The position numbers were made by a program, and so were the translations under genes. The notes beneath the pieces were generated by a model. The model was not told where the DNA came from, made no database searches, and worked only from the letters and a program-made list of their open reading frames with translations. A stretch of DNA of 64,000 nt from Selenomonas sp. WCT3 (GTDB lineage Bacteria > Bacillota > Negativicutes > Selenomonadales > Selenomonadaceae), in contig FNCM01000005.1 in assembly GCA_900100835.1 (NCBI GenBank), positions 62,001 through 126,000 of the forward strand, written 5' to 3'. Below, one piece after another: positions 16,318-24,681 of the stretch (its first letter is position 1; each line of letters starts with the position of its first letter).

Positions 16318-16434
16318 TAGCAAAGACAGATATTTTTCTTTCTTTTTTTTGTTTTTTGTTGCCTTGCCGTAAAAAAAGAAGCCCGTCAAAGTTGTACCAC
16401 CTGACGAGCATCTCGTTGCTTATATTATTTTGGA

Positions 16435-16782
16435 TTATGTCTCAATGGGAAACAGCTCCAATAGCAAGCCATCTGGCAGCTGCACCCACTTTTCCGGCTT
16501 TCCCTCCACGGAATGCACGCCCTCATAAGCCAGCATTTTCGCCAGCGTACCCGTAAAGTCACGCACCCTTATCCCCAAGTGATGGGCCTGACCGCTTGGA
16601 ACTGTAGCGGGAGCCTCGATGAGCTGAATACCACCATCGAGCCAAACCTGCTGCAATTTGCCATCATTTTCCCGCCGCCGGGTCACAGTCATGCCCAACA
16701 CCTCTTCAAAAAATGACACGCTCCAATGAATATCGGCCACCGTAACCGCCGCATGATCAATATACGCCTTTTCCTTTGTCAT
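16435..16782 (-). CDS. VOC family protein (glyoxalase/dioxygenase fold)
   Basis: The 115-residue protein has a single vicinal-oxygen-chelate module pair: IDHAAVTVADIHWSVSFFEEVLGM at the N-terminus, then HHLGIRVRDFTGTLAKML and a final VQLPDGLLLELFP with the metal-ligand glutamate. The histidines and glutamate expected for a metal site are present, so it may be an active lyase, isomerase or epimerase. It lies upstream of rhaB in the same direction but beyond the rha promoter, so it is probably separate. Substrate unknown. Confidence 0.85.
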   Translation of the reverse strand: MTKEKAYIDHAAVTVADIHWSVSFFEEVLGMTVTRRRENDGKLQQVWLDGGIQLIEAPATVPSGQAHHLGIRVRDFTGTLAKMLAYEGVHSVEGKPEKWVQLPDGLLLELFPIET

Positions 16783-16901
16783 CTGCCGCCACCATCCTTT
16801 TATACTACAACATTTTCCCTTATTATTTCGACATAAAAAAAATTTCCCCTATCCGCGATGACGTTTCATTCTAGTCATCTGCAGAGATTTTTCCCCATGC
16901 A

Positions 16902-16947
16902 AAAAGCCGTTATTGTATGAATCGCTTCACACAATAACGGCTTTCTT
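16902..16947 (-). terminator. Terminator of the GNAT gene
   Basis: AAAGCCGTTATTGT pairs with ACAATAACGGCTTT; the stem lies 35 bp after the GNAT stop on the minus strand and ends in TTTTTG. Confidence 0.75.
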
Positions 16948-16980
16948 TGTCATAGAACGGTTACCGATAAACGAAAACCT

Positions 16981-17607
16981 TTAGAAAATCTGCCCCGGCA
17001 ATACCAGTTTTTCCTTATAGGGAAAGGTTTTATCAAAGTCTTCGGCCGCATATTCGTCCACAAAGTACCCTTGCGGCGTGGCATATTCGCCGGTGATTCC
17101 AGCAAGATACCCTGGTATCAGCTCTTTGCACAAAAAGAAGGACGAGTCCTCCCCCTCGGGCAGGCCATGATAACGAATGCCAAATTTACTGGCATAGTCA
17201 AAGCCGCTCTTGCCGTAAAAGCCAATATTTCCTTCAAAGCACAGGGCACCGCAGCCAAGCTCGGCAGCTTTTTCGAGACTAAAGTCCAGCAGTTTCTTGC
17301 CATAGCCTTTTCCCTTTAACTCCGGGCAAATGCAGATGGGGCCCATGGTCATGATGGGGATTTCCCGGCCATCATCGGCCATGATTTTAGCCCGCATGAA
17401 GATATTCTGGCCAATCAACCGGCCATCCTTCTCCATGACAAAGTCCAGTTCTGGTACAAAGTCCGCATCGGTCCTCAGGCAGTGCAGGACATAATGCTCC
17501 AAACAGCCAGGACGATAGACATTCCAAAAGGATTCCCGTACCAGATTTTCCACATCGCGCTGTTCTTCGCGTTTTTCCAAACGGATACTATAGTCATTTT
17601 TACTCAT
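16981..17607 (-). CDS. GNAT family N-acetyltransferase
   Basis: This 208-residue protein has the acetyl-CoA-binding motif CPELKGKGYGKKLLDFSLEKA (about residues 113-133) of GNAT enzymes, after MTMGPICI, the usual beta4 strand. The N-terminal part (REEQRDVENLVRESFWNVY) resembles the YhbS/COG3153 group. The C-terminal third adds a beta extension ending in FVDEYAAEDFDKTFPYKEKLV. It probably acetylates a small molecule or protein amine. It is monocistronic, with its own terminator. Confidence 0.9.
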   Translation of the reverse strand: MSKNDYSIRLEKREEQRDVENLVRESFWNVYRPGCLEHYVLHCLRTDADFVPELDFVMEKDGRLIGQNIFMRAKIMADDGREIPIMTMGPICICPELKGKGYGKKLLDFSLEKAAELGCGALCFEGNIGFYGKSGFDYASKFGIRYHGLPEGEDSSFFLCKELIPGYLAGITGEYATPQGYFVDEYAAEDFDKTFPYKEKLVLPGQIF

Positions 17608-17644
17608 TGTTTATTTCCTCCTGATGATTGTTGACTGCAATACA

Positions 17645-17682
17645 GGGAGGTTTGCGCGAAATTGTAGTTACGCCAACCTCCC
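17645..17682. repeat. Inverted repeat upstream of the GNAT gene
   Basis: GGGAGGTT-GCG is repeated inverted (CGC-AACCTCCC) across a 14-nt loop in the gap between the 494-residue gene and the GNAT gene. A second one (GTTGAAC, gap, GTTCAAC) lies at 17753-17772. No T-run follows either, so these may be operator or leader structures rather than terminators. Confidence 0.4.
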
Positions 17683-17803
17683 GATCAGCCTACAATCTCC
17701 AAGGTGTTGTGTTTCAAACAGCAATCTCCTTAATACGAATAATCAATACACAGTTGAACAAACTCGTTCAACACTTATATTCTATTACGATATTCCTTCT
17801 TCG

Positions 17804-19288
17804 TCAATCTGCACTGCTGCCCATTCGTGCCTGTTTTTCAACCACAAATTTTTCTGCCAGCTGCTTTCCTATCTTAAGCCAGGCAGTATGCAGCTGCGCC
17901 TGCTGCTGGATTTCTTCAGCCGGCAGGCCTGGCCCCTTATCATCCTCATCGGTGATAAACACAAAGGGCTGGCGTGGTGCCTCGCGCTCGTCTACGCGCC
18001 GGAGCTTATCGGTAAACTCCATATCCTTGCCCTCTGGCTTGCGGCCGCGCAGCACGTCTCCTGCGGACTCCGCCTGCTTATCGTTCTCCTTGCCCAGCAG
18101 AGCATCCAACAGCTGTCCTTCCTCCTCAGCCTGGCGGCGCTGCATAGCGAGATAGTCAAGTCCCTGCGCTTCTTCCTGCTTGTGGTCCTGCTTTTGCTTC
18201 TGCTTGGCCTTGGCAGTTTGTACCGAACCGCCAAAGGTCTTGGCGATAGCCTCCTGCACTTCTTCCTCGAAGGATTCGCTCTCGGTGTCAATGGGACTGC
18301 CACCCTTTACCTGATTTATCATCTTGCGGATTTGATTGACGATGTCATTCTCCCCTTGCGGGTCTAGTTCATTCAAGGCGCTGGCTAATGTATCGTAAAA
18401 CGAGTCATCCTTGCCGTAATCCTCCAAGAACCGGTTCAGCTGCGTGGCCAGTACGCCAAAGGCACCACCCTGCGTATTTTTCATCCGCATATCATAGCAA
18501 AACGTCTCTTCGTTGAAGGTCACTACGGGTGCCGACACCGCATCCCCATAAAGCGCCGCATAGGCGTCTTCATAAGTCGCATGGGGTTTTAGTATCTCGC
18601 CGACGGTATCGGTGATATATCCCTGCATCCACTGACGGACTACGGACTTCCCGTTTGCAATCTCCTGCTCCTGCGTCAGGGTTTCTTCGATGCCCGTCGC
18701 CTCCGTCCAACGGTAATGCTTCGTAGCGATTTCCGTTACTGGCGTATAGAGGCTTGCCGATGTATCAAGAACCTCGGCAGACGTAGCCGCAGCCGTTGCT
18801 GGCGGCTTGTCCGCTATGGCAAAATCCTGCTCGATTGCCGGCAAACCTAACTCCTTATAAGTCGCCGGCACCTGCGAAAATTCGCCCATCGGAATCTCTG
18901 AAACGATCTGCTCCAGCCGCTTTTTATCCGCCTCGGGGTCATAAGGACTGCCCTGTGAATAGTACCTTTCATTGCACTGCTGATAATAGGCAATGCCGCG
19001 CTCCAGTGCCGCCAGTTCATCGTCCCGCGTCCAGCCCTTTCCATAGGGCGTATAGGGTGCGTAAGCACCATTGGCTGGCTCCAGCCAGACCTTCCCTCCC
19101 TGTACGCGTGTCGATATGCCTTCCAGCAAATTGGCGGCGATATCCACCTGGTAAGCCGGTGCCGTCAGAAAAGACGGCGCAGCGGCCGCATCGCTCTGAT
19201 TTTTTGCCTTACTGTCTGCCTTGTGGGCAGCACTTAGCTGATAGTCGATAAAACCAGCACTGGCCGACTCTTTGGTTCCAATCATCAT
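17804..19288 (-). CDS. Hypothetical 494-residue protein
   Basis: I do not recognise a family. No signal peptide or membrane helix is visible. The N-terminus is rich in Ala, Ser and Lys (about residues 8-40). The middle (about 45-340) is acidic and globular, with repeated Tyr-Pro segments such as GAYAPYTPYGKGW. Residues about 355-410 form a charged, coiled-coil-like stretch (KAKQKQKQDHKQEE, MQRRQAEEEGQLLDALLG). The start is clear: AAGGAGG lies 8 nt before the ATG. The gene is transcribed alone between the glnA terminator and the GNAT gene. The composition suggests a cytoplasmic scaffold-like protein, but this is a guess. Confidence 0.75.
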   Translation of the reverse strand: MMIGTKESASAGFIDYQLSAAHKADSKAKNQSDAAAAPSFLTAPAYQVDIAANLLEGISTRVQGGKVWLEPANGAYAPYTPYGKGWTRDDELAALERGIAYYQQCNERYYSQGSPYDPEADKKRLEQIVSEIPMGEFSQVPATYKELGLPAIEQDFAIADKPPATAAATSAEVLDTSASLYTPVTEIATKHYRWTEATGIEETLTQEQEIANGKSVVRQWMQGYITDTVGEILKPHATYEDAYAALYGDAVSAPVVTFNEETFCYDMRMKNTQGGAFGVLATQLNRFLEDYGKDDSFYDTLASALNELDPQGENDIVNQIRKMINQVKGGSPIDTESESFEEEVQEAIAKTFGGSVQTAKAKQKQKQDHKQEEAQGLDYLAMQRRQAEEEGQLLDALLGKENDKQAESAGDVLRGRKPEGKDMEFTDKLRRVDEREAPRQPFVFITDEDDKGPGLPAEEIQQQAQLHTAWLKIGKQLAEKFVVEKQARMGSSAD

Positions 19289-19386
19289 GCGATCATCCTC
19301 CTTGGTGCAGATTTCCCCTCTCCCCTATATATCGGATATTTCGGAAAAGTTATAAGGCTGCTCCATAAAAGTTTCTCAAAACAAAA

Positions 19387-19414
19387 ACGAGACCATCCCG
19401 AAAGATGGTCTCGT
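19387..19414 (-). terminator. Terminator of glnA
   Basis: ACGAGACCATC pairs with GATGGTCTCGT around a 6-nt loop, followed on the minus strand by TTTTTGTTTT. Confidence 0.88.
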
Positions 19415-19432
19415 CATACTGATAGGAATCTA

Positions 19433-21319
19433 TCAGATCATGTTCTTGGAATAGGAATCGTAGAGAGCCTTGAGCTCCTCGACCTTGTCGTACATCTCGA
19501 CCTGCAGGCCAGATGCCGTTGCATAGTCGCCTTCGTTGAGGGCGTTGATGAGCAGCGTGAACAGCGATTTCTCGTCGATGCTGTCTTTCGCCAGATAGGT
19601 GCGGATGCCGTTGATCTTGTTCCAGTTGTAGGAATCCTGATCCGTGACGAAATCGGATTTGATTTCGCGGGCTTTGCGGACGATGTCGCGGTTCTCCGGA
19701 ATGATGCGGGCGATGAGCTCGGTCTTCCAGCGGATCAGGGCACCATCGCGGAAAGCGTTGATGATCTGGTCGTTGAGGGCACCGCCGCTCGTTACGACAG
19801 CTTTCTTCTCCGGATAGTTCTCGAAGTTCTGCATGTTCTCCCAAACCGTAGCCGGCGGAGCACCAAACAGGCGGTCACGCTCTTCTTCGGTGTAGTCTTC
19901 GAAAACATCCTTCTCGGAGCGATATGCGCGGTCTTTCTCGAGGTAGAAGCCTTCCTCGCCAGCTTCCTTAGAAAGCTCAGCCAAGAGCTCTGCCGTCGTG
20001 TGCTTGACAGCGACCTTGATGCCGTCGAGGCATGCCGAGTAGATGGCAGCGAGGACGAGGTAGGTATTCGTGTACGGGTTGCAAGCGCGGAGCTCGAAAC
20101 GCGTAGCATACGGGTTGCCCAGGTCGCGGATAAGGCCGGCGAGGATCGTACGGTTACGGGACGGCTGATCCGGTTTGTGGCCCAGGGAGGTAACGATGCA
20201 GACCGGAGCCTCGAAGCCCGGTTTGAGGCGGTTCAGCGAGTCATTCGTAGCGGATACGAACGGGTTGATGGTCTCATAGTTCTTGAGCAGGCCCATGATG
20301 GCACCATAGCCGACGGAGCTCATGAAGTCTTTCAGCTGATCATCAGCCGTGAACAGGTTGTGGAGCTTGCCGTCCTTCGTGATGGTAGCCATGCCGATGT
20401 GGGTGTGCTCGCCATTACCAGCAAGGCCGATCATCGGTTTCGCCTTGAAGCTTACCTCGAGGCCCATGGAGCGGAATACTTCCTTGACCACCGTGCGGAC
20501 GAAGATCTCGTTGTCGGCAGCCTGCAGGGCATCGGCGAAGCGCCAGTCAATCTCCAGCTGCTCGCAGACATGGGTCATATGGCCGTTCTCATCGATCTGT
20601 GCCTTGAGTCCGCCGACCTCTTTGTGGCCCATCTCAACACTCAGGCCGTATTTGTCGAGCTCCAGCAGGCAGGTCTCCATAGCCGTGCGGACAGCACCAT
20701 GAGTACGCTCCCAATACTGCTCCTGCATGACCTGGGAAGCGGACATCTCTTCGATAGCAGCCTCCTCCAGCGGCGTCTTGACCCAGAACTCCAGCTCCGT
20801 AGCCGAGGTGAAGGAGATGTCGACCACGTCGTTGCCATCGATGCTCTCAAGGCCGGACATCTTCGGATTCTCTTTGAAGAGCTTCAAGAGCTCATTCTTG
20901 ACGAATTCCATCGAGTCAGCAAGGACGGCGCGGGAGTCAACGCGTTTGCCCTCATGCACGAGGAAGGACGGGATGCGCAGCGTGCCGACCGGCTTGCCCG
21001 TTTCGTCATCGTAGTATTCCATGTTGTAGTCAACGAACCAGTTGACAGACGGATCGATTGGCATATCGACTTTGGCGTTGTTCAGCGTAGCGATACCCGT
21101 GAGTACGACGGAAGAACCATCGGTCTGGACAGCCGTGCCAGCATAGAAATCATCGATATCTTTAAGGAAAATACGGACCGGAATTTTTTCATCCGTATCA
21201 TTGCCGGCCATATCGACACCGACGAGGGAAACAAACTTGATTTCCGGATGCGACTTGACGAGTTCAAGTACTTCTTCTTTGCTGGAGTTTGCCGGGATTA
21301 CATAGAGTAAATCTTCCAT
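19433..21319 (-). CDS. glnA: Glutamine synthetase, long (about 630-residue) clostridial type
   Basis: The enzyme makes glutamine from glutamate, ammonia and ATP. At 628 residues it is longer than GSI (about 450-470) and shorter than GSIII (about 700). The beta-grasp N-domain is followed by catalytic motifs SFTSATELEFWVK (metal-binding Glu), VEMGHKEVGGLKAQID, LAGNGEHTHIGM (about 300, the ATP/glutamate loop), and SRNRTILAGLIRD with RFELRACNP. The GSI adenylylation loop is not evident. A C-terminal helical extension (about 530-628) is typical for this group. The start follows AAAGGATGG. Upstream lies a leader with a terminator that could regulate it by nitrogen. Confidence 0.9.
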   Translation of the reverse strand: MEDLLYVIPANSSKEEVLELVKSHPEIKFVSLVGVDMAGNDTDEKIPVRIFLKDIDDFYAGTAVQTDGSSVVLTGIATLNNAKVDMPIDPSVNWFVDYNMEYYDDETGKPVGTLRIPSFLVHEGKRVDSRAVLADSMEFVKNELLKLFKENPKMSGLESIDGNDVVDISFTSATELEFWVKTPLEEAAIEEMSASQVMQEQYWERTHGAVRTAMETCLLELDKYGLSVEMGHKEVGGLKAQIDENGHMTHVCEQLEIDWRFADALQAADNEIFVRTVVKEVFRSMGLEVSFKAKPMIGLAGNGEHTHIGMATITKDGKLHNLFTADDQLKDFMSSVGYGAIMGLLKNYETINPFVSATNDSLNRLKPGFEAPVCIVTSLGHKPDQPSRNRTILAGLIRDLGNPYATRFELRACNPYTNTYLVLAAIYSACLDGIKVAVKHTTAELLAELSKEAGEEGFYLEKDRAYRSEKDVFEDYTEEERDRLFGAPPATVWENMQNFENYPEKKAVVTSGGALNDQIINAFRDGALIRWKTELIARIIPENRDIVRKAREIKSDFVTDQDSYNWNKINGIRTYLAKDSIDEKSLFTLLINALNEGDYATASGLQVEMYDKVEELKALYDSYSKNMI

Positions 21320-21357
21320 CGTGTACCATCCTTTTCATAAATCAACACAAACGAAAA

Positions 21358-21425
21358 AGCCATACAGAATAATCCGCCAGACGATAATGTCCGCAGGTCT
21401 TATCCTGTATGGCTCCATTGCCATA
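21358..21425 (-). promoter_or_regulatory. glnA leader: mutually exclusive hairpin and terminator
   Basis: On the minus strand a 6-bp hairpin with the hexaloop AATGGA (21425-21408) overlaps the 5' arm of a terminator (AGCCATACAG, 21414-21405, with CTGTATGGCT, 21367-21358, then TTTTTC). Forming the first hairpin blocks the terminator. A at position 1 and G at position 4 of a hexaloop is the recognition pattern of ANTAR antiterminator proteins, which control nitrogen genes in Firmicutes. A second possible hairpin (CAGG, ATAAGA, CCTG) fits the pattern less well. Confidence 0.5.
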
Positions 21426-21446
21426 AGCTATTTACTTACAGATGAT

Positions 21447-21475
21447 ATCTTAGCACAGCCTAAAAGGTTTGTAAA
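21447..21475 (-). promoter_or_regulatory. glnA promoter
   Basis: TTTACA (21475-21470), a 17-bp spacer and TAAGAT (21452-21447) lie about 130 bp ahead of glnA and just ahead of the leader hairpins. Confidence 0.7.
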
Positions 21476-21504
21476 GGTCTATTTTTTGTATACATAATAG
21501 CCTC

Positions 21505-23145
21505 CTAGCGGGCATTGACCACCTGCCGTTGGACACGGCTTTGAAGTTCCGCTTCAAAATCCGCGCTACTCTGCCCGTACACCTGGCGAAAGGCCTTTTG
21601 CGCATCTCCCGTTGCGCGGGTGGCTTCGGCCCAGCGCACCAGCGACGGCCAGCCCCGGCGATTCACCAGCTCAGCCGTGGCGTATTCAGCCATTACCGAG
21701 GCCGTATCGTCTGAATAGCTCTGGGAAACTTGACGGAAACCGTCCACCGAAGTCATCTGGGCCAATTGTGGAATGCGTCCGGCCTTGCGCAGGGAATCCA
21801 GCCACGCCCGTTGATACTGCGGCAAGGTTCCCAGTCCCTTTTCGCCCAAGCGAGCCACTCCCATAAGGTACCCAGACCCACGCATAAGCCACTCAATGCC
21901 GCGCTCCGGCTGGCCCATCCGCTGTCCCTGCATCACTCGCATCAGCATGACCCCCACCGTGAAACTCTGCTGACGGTCGGATTCAATCTGGGAGGCATTC
22001 AAAAGAACCGTGCTGCCATTTTCAATCCAGAGGCTCGAAGCGGCCAGCTCCTTTGCCTGGTCCTCAGGAATACTGCAATAGGTCGTGACGGCTTCGGCCA
22101 GGTCCTCCTGATTATTGGCCAGAACAATCTGATATTCACCGTGGAGCTGCTGTCCCAAACGATTTTGGAACATGGTCTGCACAGCGCTGGTCTCAGCCTC
22201 CAAGGAACGAACCAAGGCCTGGCTCACGCCCTCCCGAGCTTCAAAATGGAGAATAGCAGGCTTCGTCTGTTCTTCTTTCCACCAGCGGTCAAACTGCCGC
22301 AAAAAATCCTCGAGACTGATGCCAAAGGTGTTCTGGAAAGTCACCTCGCCTTGCTTAGTTTCCTTTAACTGCCGGAAATACTGGGCCAGTTTTTCGCCTT
22401 CGTGGCCCTTGGCTCTAGTCACCAGCAAATACCAAGTCATAAGGTCTGACATCTGATAGGAATGCAGGTCTTTTCCCATCAAGGCCTTGCGCTGCTCTAA
22501 GGTATTGTGCTGCAAATTTTCCGGTGAAACGGTGCGGGGCGCCCCCATGAGCTCGGCCTTGACGTCTAAAATCCATTTCTGCATGGACTTGCCCCCCAGC
22601 CTTGCGGCCAAATCAGCCCCCACGTAATCTGCCGAACCTTCCTCCAGCCAAAACAGTGCCTGTTCATCGGTATCGTTGCCATCGCTGAGCTCATACTGCA
22701 CCTGATGGAAAAGCTCGTGGCCCGTAGTACTGATGCGGTCACTGCTGCTGTTCATGACGCCAGCTTTGCCGTTGATGGCCGTAATGGCCTTTTTGCCACC
22801 AGTCCAGCCGCCGGAAATATCGGCAATGGCCTTGGCCTCCTCCGGTTCTAAGCCAAATTCCCGCTGAAGAATCTGCTGATAGTCCCCTTCGGTACCGCCC
22901 ACAAAGACTTTGACATTTCGCTGAAGCCGGACGCCCATGGTCTGTTCAATGGTCCGGTTAAAGGCTTCGCAGGCCTGATGAACATCCCGCATCATCGCTT
23001 CACTGGGCTGGCCCTCCGTCATGACTTTGATGGAGCCATCCCCCGCCTGCTGGCCAAAGGGCAGCCAATCGCCGCGCCCCATAAGCCAAGCCACGCCAGC
23101 CGCTGCCAGCAGCAGCAACAGAACGAGACAGCCGAATTTTTTCAT
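21505..23145 (-). CDS. Membrane-anchored HExxH metallopeptidase-like protein (gluzincin type)
   Basis: The 546-residue protein has an N-terminal hydrophobic helix (about residues 4-24) that should export or anchor it. Around residue 145 it has TTGHELFHQV, a zinc HExxH motif, followed some 20 residues later by WLEEGSADYVGA, giving the third, glutamate ligand as in peptidase-MA-like gluzincins. A second, weaker copy of the fold seems to follow (about 290-540), where ATAELVNRRG replaces the zinc motif, so it may be inactive. The ATG at 23145 follows GAGGTG. It is the last gene of the ABC-transporter operon. Substrate unknown. Confidence 0.75.
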   Translation of the reverse strand: MKKFGCLVLLLLLAAAGVAWLMGRGDWLPFGQQAGDGSIKVMTEGQPSEAMMRDVHQACEAFNRTIEQTMGVRLQRNVKVFVGGTEGDYQQILQREFGLEPEEAKAIADISGGWTGGKKAITAINGKAGVMNSSSDRISTTGHELFHQVQYELSDGNDTDEQALFWLEEGSADYVGADLAARLGGKSMQKWILDVKAELMGAPRTVSPENLQHNTLEQRKALMGKDLHSYQMSDLMTWYLLVTRAKGHEGEKLAQYFRQLKETKQGEVTFQNTFGISLEDFLRQFDRWWKEEQTKPAILHFEAREGVSQALVRSLEAETSAVQTMFQNRLGQQLHGEYQIVLANNQEDLAEAVTTYCSIPEDQAKELAASSLWIENGSTVLLNASQIESDRQQSFTVGVMLMRVMQGQRMGQPERGIEWLMRGSGYLMGVARLGEKGLGTLPQYQRAWLDSLRKAGRIPQLAQMTSVDGFRQVSQSYSDDTASVMAEYATAELVNRRGWPSLVRWAEATRATGDAQKAFRQVYGQSSADFEAELQSRVQRQVVNAR

Positions 23146-23155
23146 TGTCACCACC

Positions 23156-23902
23156 TCACTTTTGCCAACGACAGGTTATGTATTCCAACAAGTCCAGCAT
23201 GCCGAAGAGCAAAAGCCCCAGCAAACTCAGAACCACAATCCCTGCATACATCTCCAAATAATTTACCCGCAGCCAGGCATCCATAATGTAGTAGCCCATT
23301 CCATATTGGGTGCCAAAGGTTTCGGTAAAGAACAACACCGAAACCGCTGTCGCCATTGCCACCCGAACAGCCGTCAAAAATTTTGGCAAGGATGCCGGAA
23401 AAATCACATGGCGGAAAAGCTGCCAGAAGGACGCCCCCAGCGAGTAGAGCGGGTAGTAGGTCTCTTCGGGAATTGCCCGGATGCCATCACGCAGGGCAAT
23501 GACCACCTGAAAGACGATAATCAAAAAAATCATCAGGATTTTTGACCATTCCCCCACGCCCGTGAGCAACATCAAAATCGGCAGCAGGGCAATTTTCGGT
23601 ATGGGATAGGTAAGATACACCAGCGGCGCTAATAACCGGTCCGCCTGTTTAAAATATCCCATGACAAGCCCCAAAGGATAGCCGATAAGCACCGCCAACC
23701 CAAGGCCTGCGGCAATGCGCCAAAGGCTGTAGGCACTGTGAATGGCAATGGCGCTCACAAAGACATGACCAAGTTTTGTAAATACCTTATCCGGGGTGGG
23801 AATAATTGGCAGTTCGACTAGCAAAGCCACTGCCCACCAGAACAGCAGCAAAAAGACAGCGCCCAGCACATAAGAGCGCAATACTAACTTGCTTTTCCTC
23901 AT
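23156..23902 (-). CDS. ABC transporter permease, SsuC/TauC family
   Basis: This 248-residue inner-membrane protein has six predicted helices and the permease coupling motif YSLGASFWQLFRHVIFPASLPKFL (EAA loop), which contacts the ATPase. The family imports sulfonates, nitrate, taurine or pyrimidine precursors. Its start overlaps the ATPase gene by 4 bp, so the two are translationally coupled. With the ATPase and lipoprotein upstream it makes a complete importer. The substrate cannot be named from the permease. Confidence 0.92.
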   Translation of the reverse strand: MRKSKLVLRSYVLGAVFLLLFWWAVALLVELPIIPTPDKVFTKLGHVFVSAIAIHSAYSLWRIAAGLGLAVLIGYPLGLVMGYFKQADRLLAPLVYLTYPIPKIALLPILMLLTGVGEWSKILMIFLIIVFQVVIALRDGIRAIPEETYYPLYSLGASFWQLFRHVIFPASLPKFLTAVRVAMATAVSVLFFTETFGTQYGMGYYIMDAWLRVNYLEMYAGIVVLSLLGLLLFGMLDLLEYITCRWQK

Positions 23903-24654
23903 GCCTCAGCCCCCATTTCTCGGATTTTTTCCCGAAGGTTCTGCCCCATAGCAAAGAACTCCGGTTTATGCCGCTCTTCGGCACTGCCGGCCAACGGATT
24001 ATCCATTACCTCCTGCACCGAGCCAGGATGAGCGGACATCAGGGCAATCTGCTGCCCTAAGTACAGGGCTTCTTCCACATAATGGGTCACCAGCATTGTC
24101 GTGATGTGATTTTCCTGCCAAAGGTCCAAAAACACCTCCTGCATCTCTTCCCGGGTAATGGCATCGAGCGCCGAAAAGGGCTCATCCATCAGCAGGATGT
24201 CCGGGCGCAGCAAAAAGGCCCGGGCAAGTCCCACCCGCTGCTGCTGACCTCCGCTCAGCTCATGGGGAAACCTCTTTTCAAGACCGGCAATACCCAGCCG
24301 CTGGCAAAGGGCCTGGCCGCGGGCTTCCAAGTCCGCGGACTCCTCCCCCTTGATACGGCAGCCAAGATAAATATTTTCACCCACTGTTTTCCAAGGCAAA
24401 AGCCCATAATTCTGCGGCATAAATCCGATTTTCATTTCCTGGGGATTTACGGGGCAGCCGTCTATCCGCACGGTGCCCTGAAACTTCCGGATCAAGCCTG
24501 CCACTACCTTCATGAGTGTGGACTTGCCGCAGCCAGAAGGCCCTATAACGGCGCAGACCGTCCCTTTCGGAACGGTCAAGCTTACATCATGAAGGGCACT
24601 CTGTTCGCTTCCATCGGCATCATACCCGACAGATAAATGCTCTACTTCAATCAT
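23899..24654 (-). CDS. ABC transporter ATP-binding protein, SsuB/TauB family
   Basis: The 251-residue ATPase has Walker A GPSGCGKST, the Q-loop MPQNYGLLPW, signature LSGGQQQRVGLARAF, Walker B ILLMDEPFSALD and the switch histidine in LVTHYVEEAL. It powers the import system with the permease (overlapping by 4 bp) and the lipoprotein. The Q-loop sequence places it in the nitrate/sulfonate/taurine branch. No C-terminal regulatory domain is present. Confidence 0.94.
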   Translation of the reverse strand: MIEVEHLSVGYDADGSEQSALHDVSLTVPKGTVCAVIGPSGCGKSTLMKVVAGLIRKFQGTVRIDGCPVNPQEMKIGFMPQNYGLLPWKTVGENIYLGCRIKGEESADLEARGQALCQRLGIAGLEKRFPHELSGGQQQRVGLARAFLLRPDILLMDEPFSALDAITREEMQEVFLDLWQENHITTMLVTHYVEEALYLGQQIALMSAHPGSVQEVMDNPLAGSAEERHKPEFFAMGQNLREKIREMGAEA

Positions 24655-24681
24655 GTTATGAATCTCTTACTTTCACTAAAA

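Noticed and set aside
20000..21310. A 436-codon frame antisense to glnA
   Set aside because: It mirrors the glutamine synthetase gene, which has intact catalytic motifs and a terminator in the right place.
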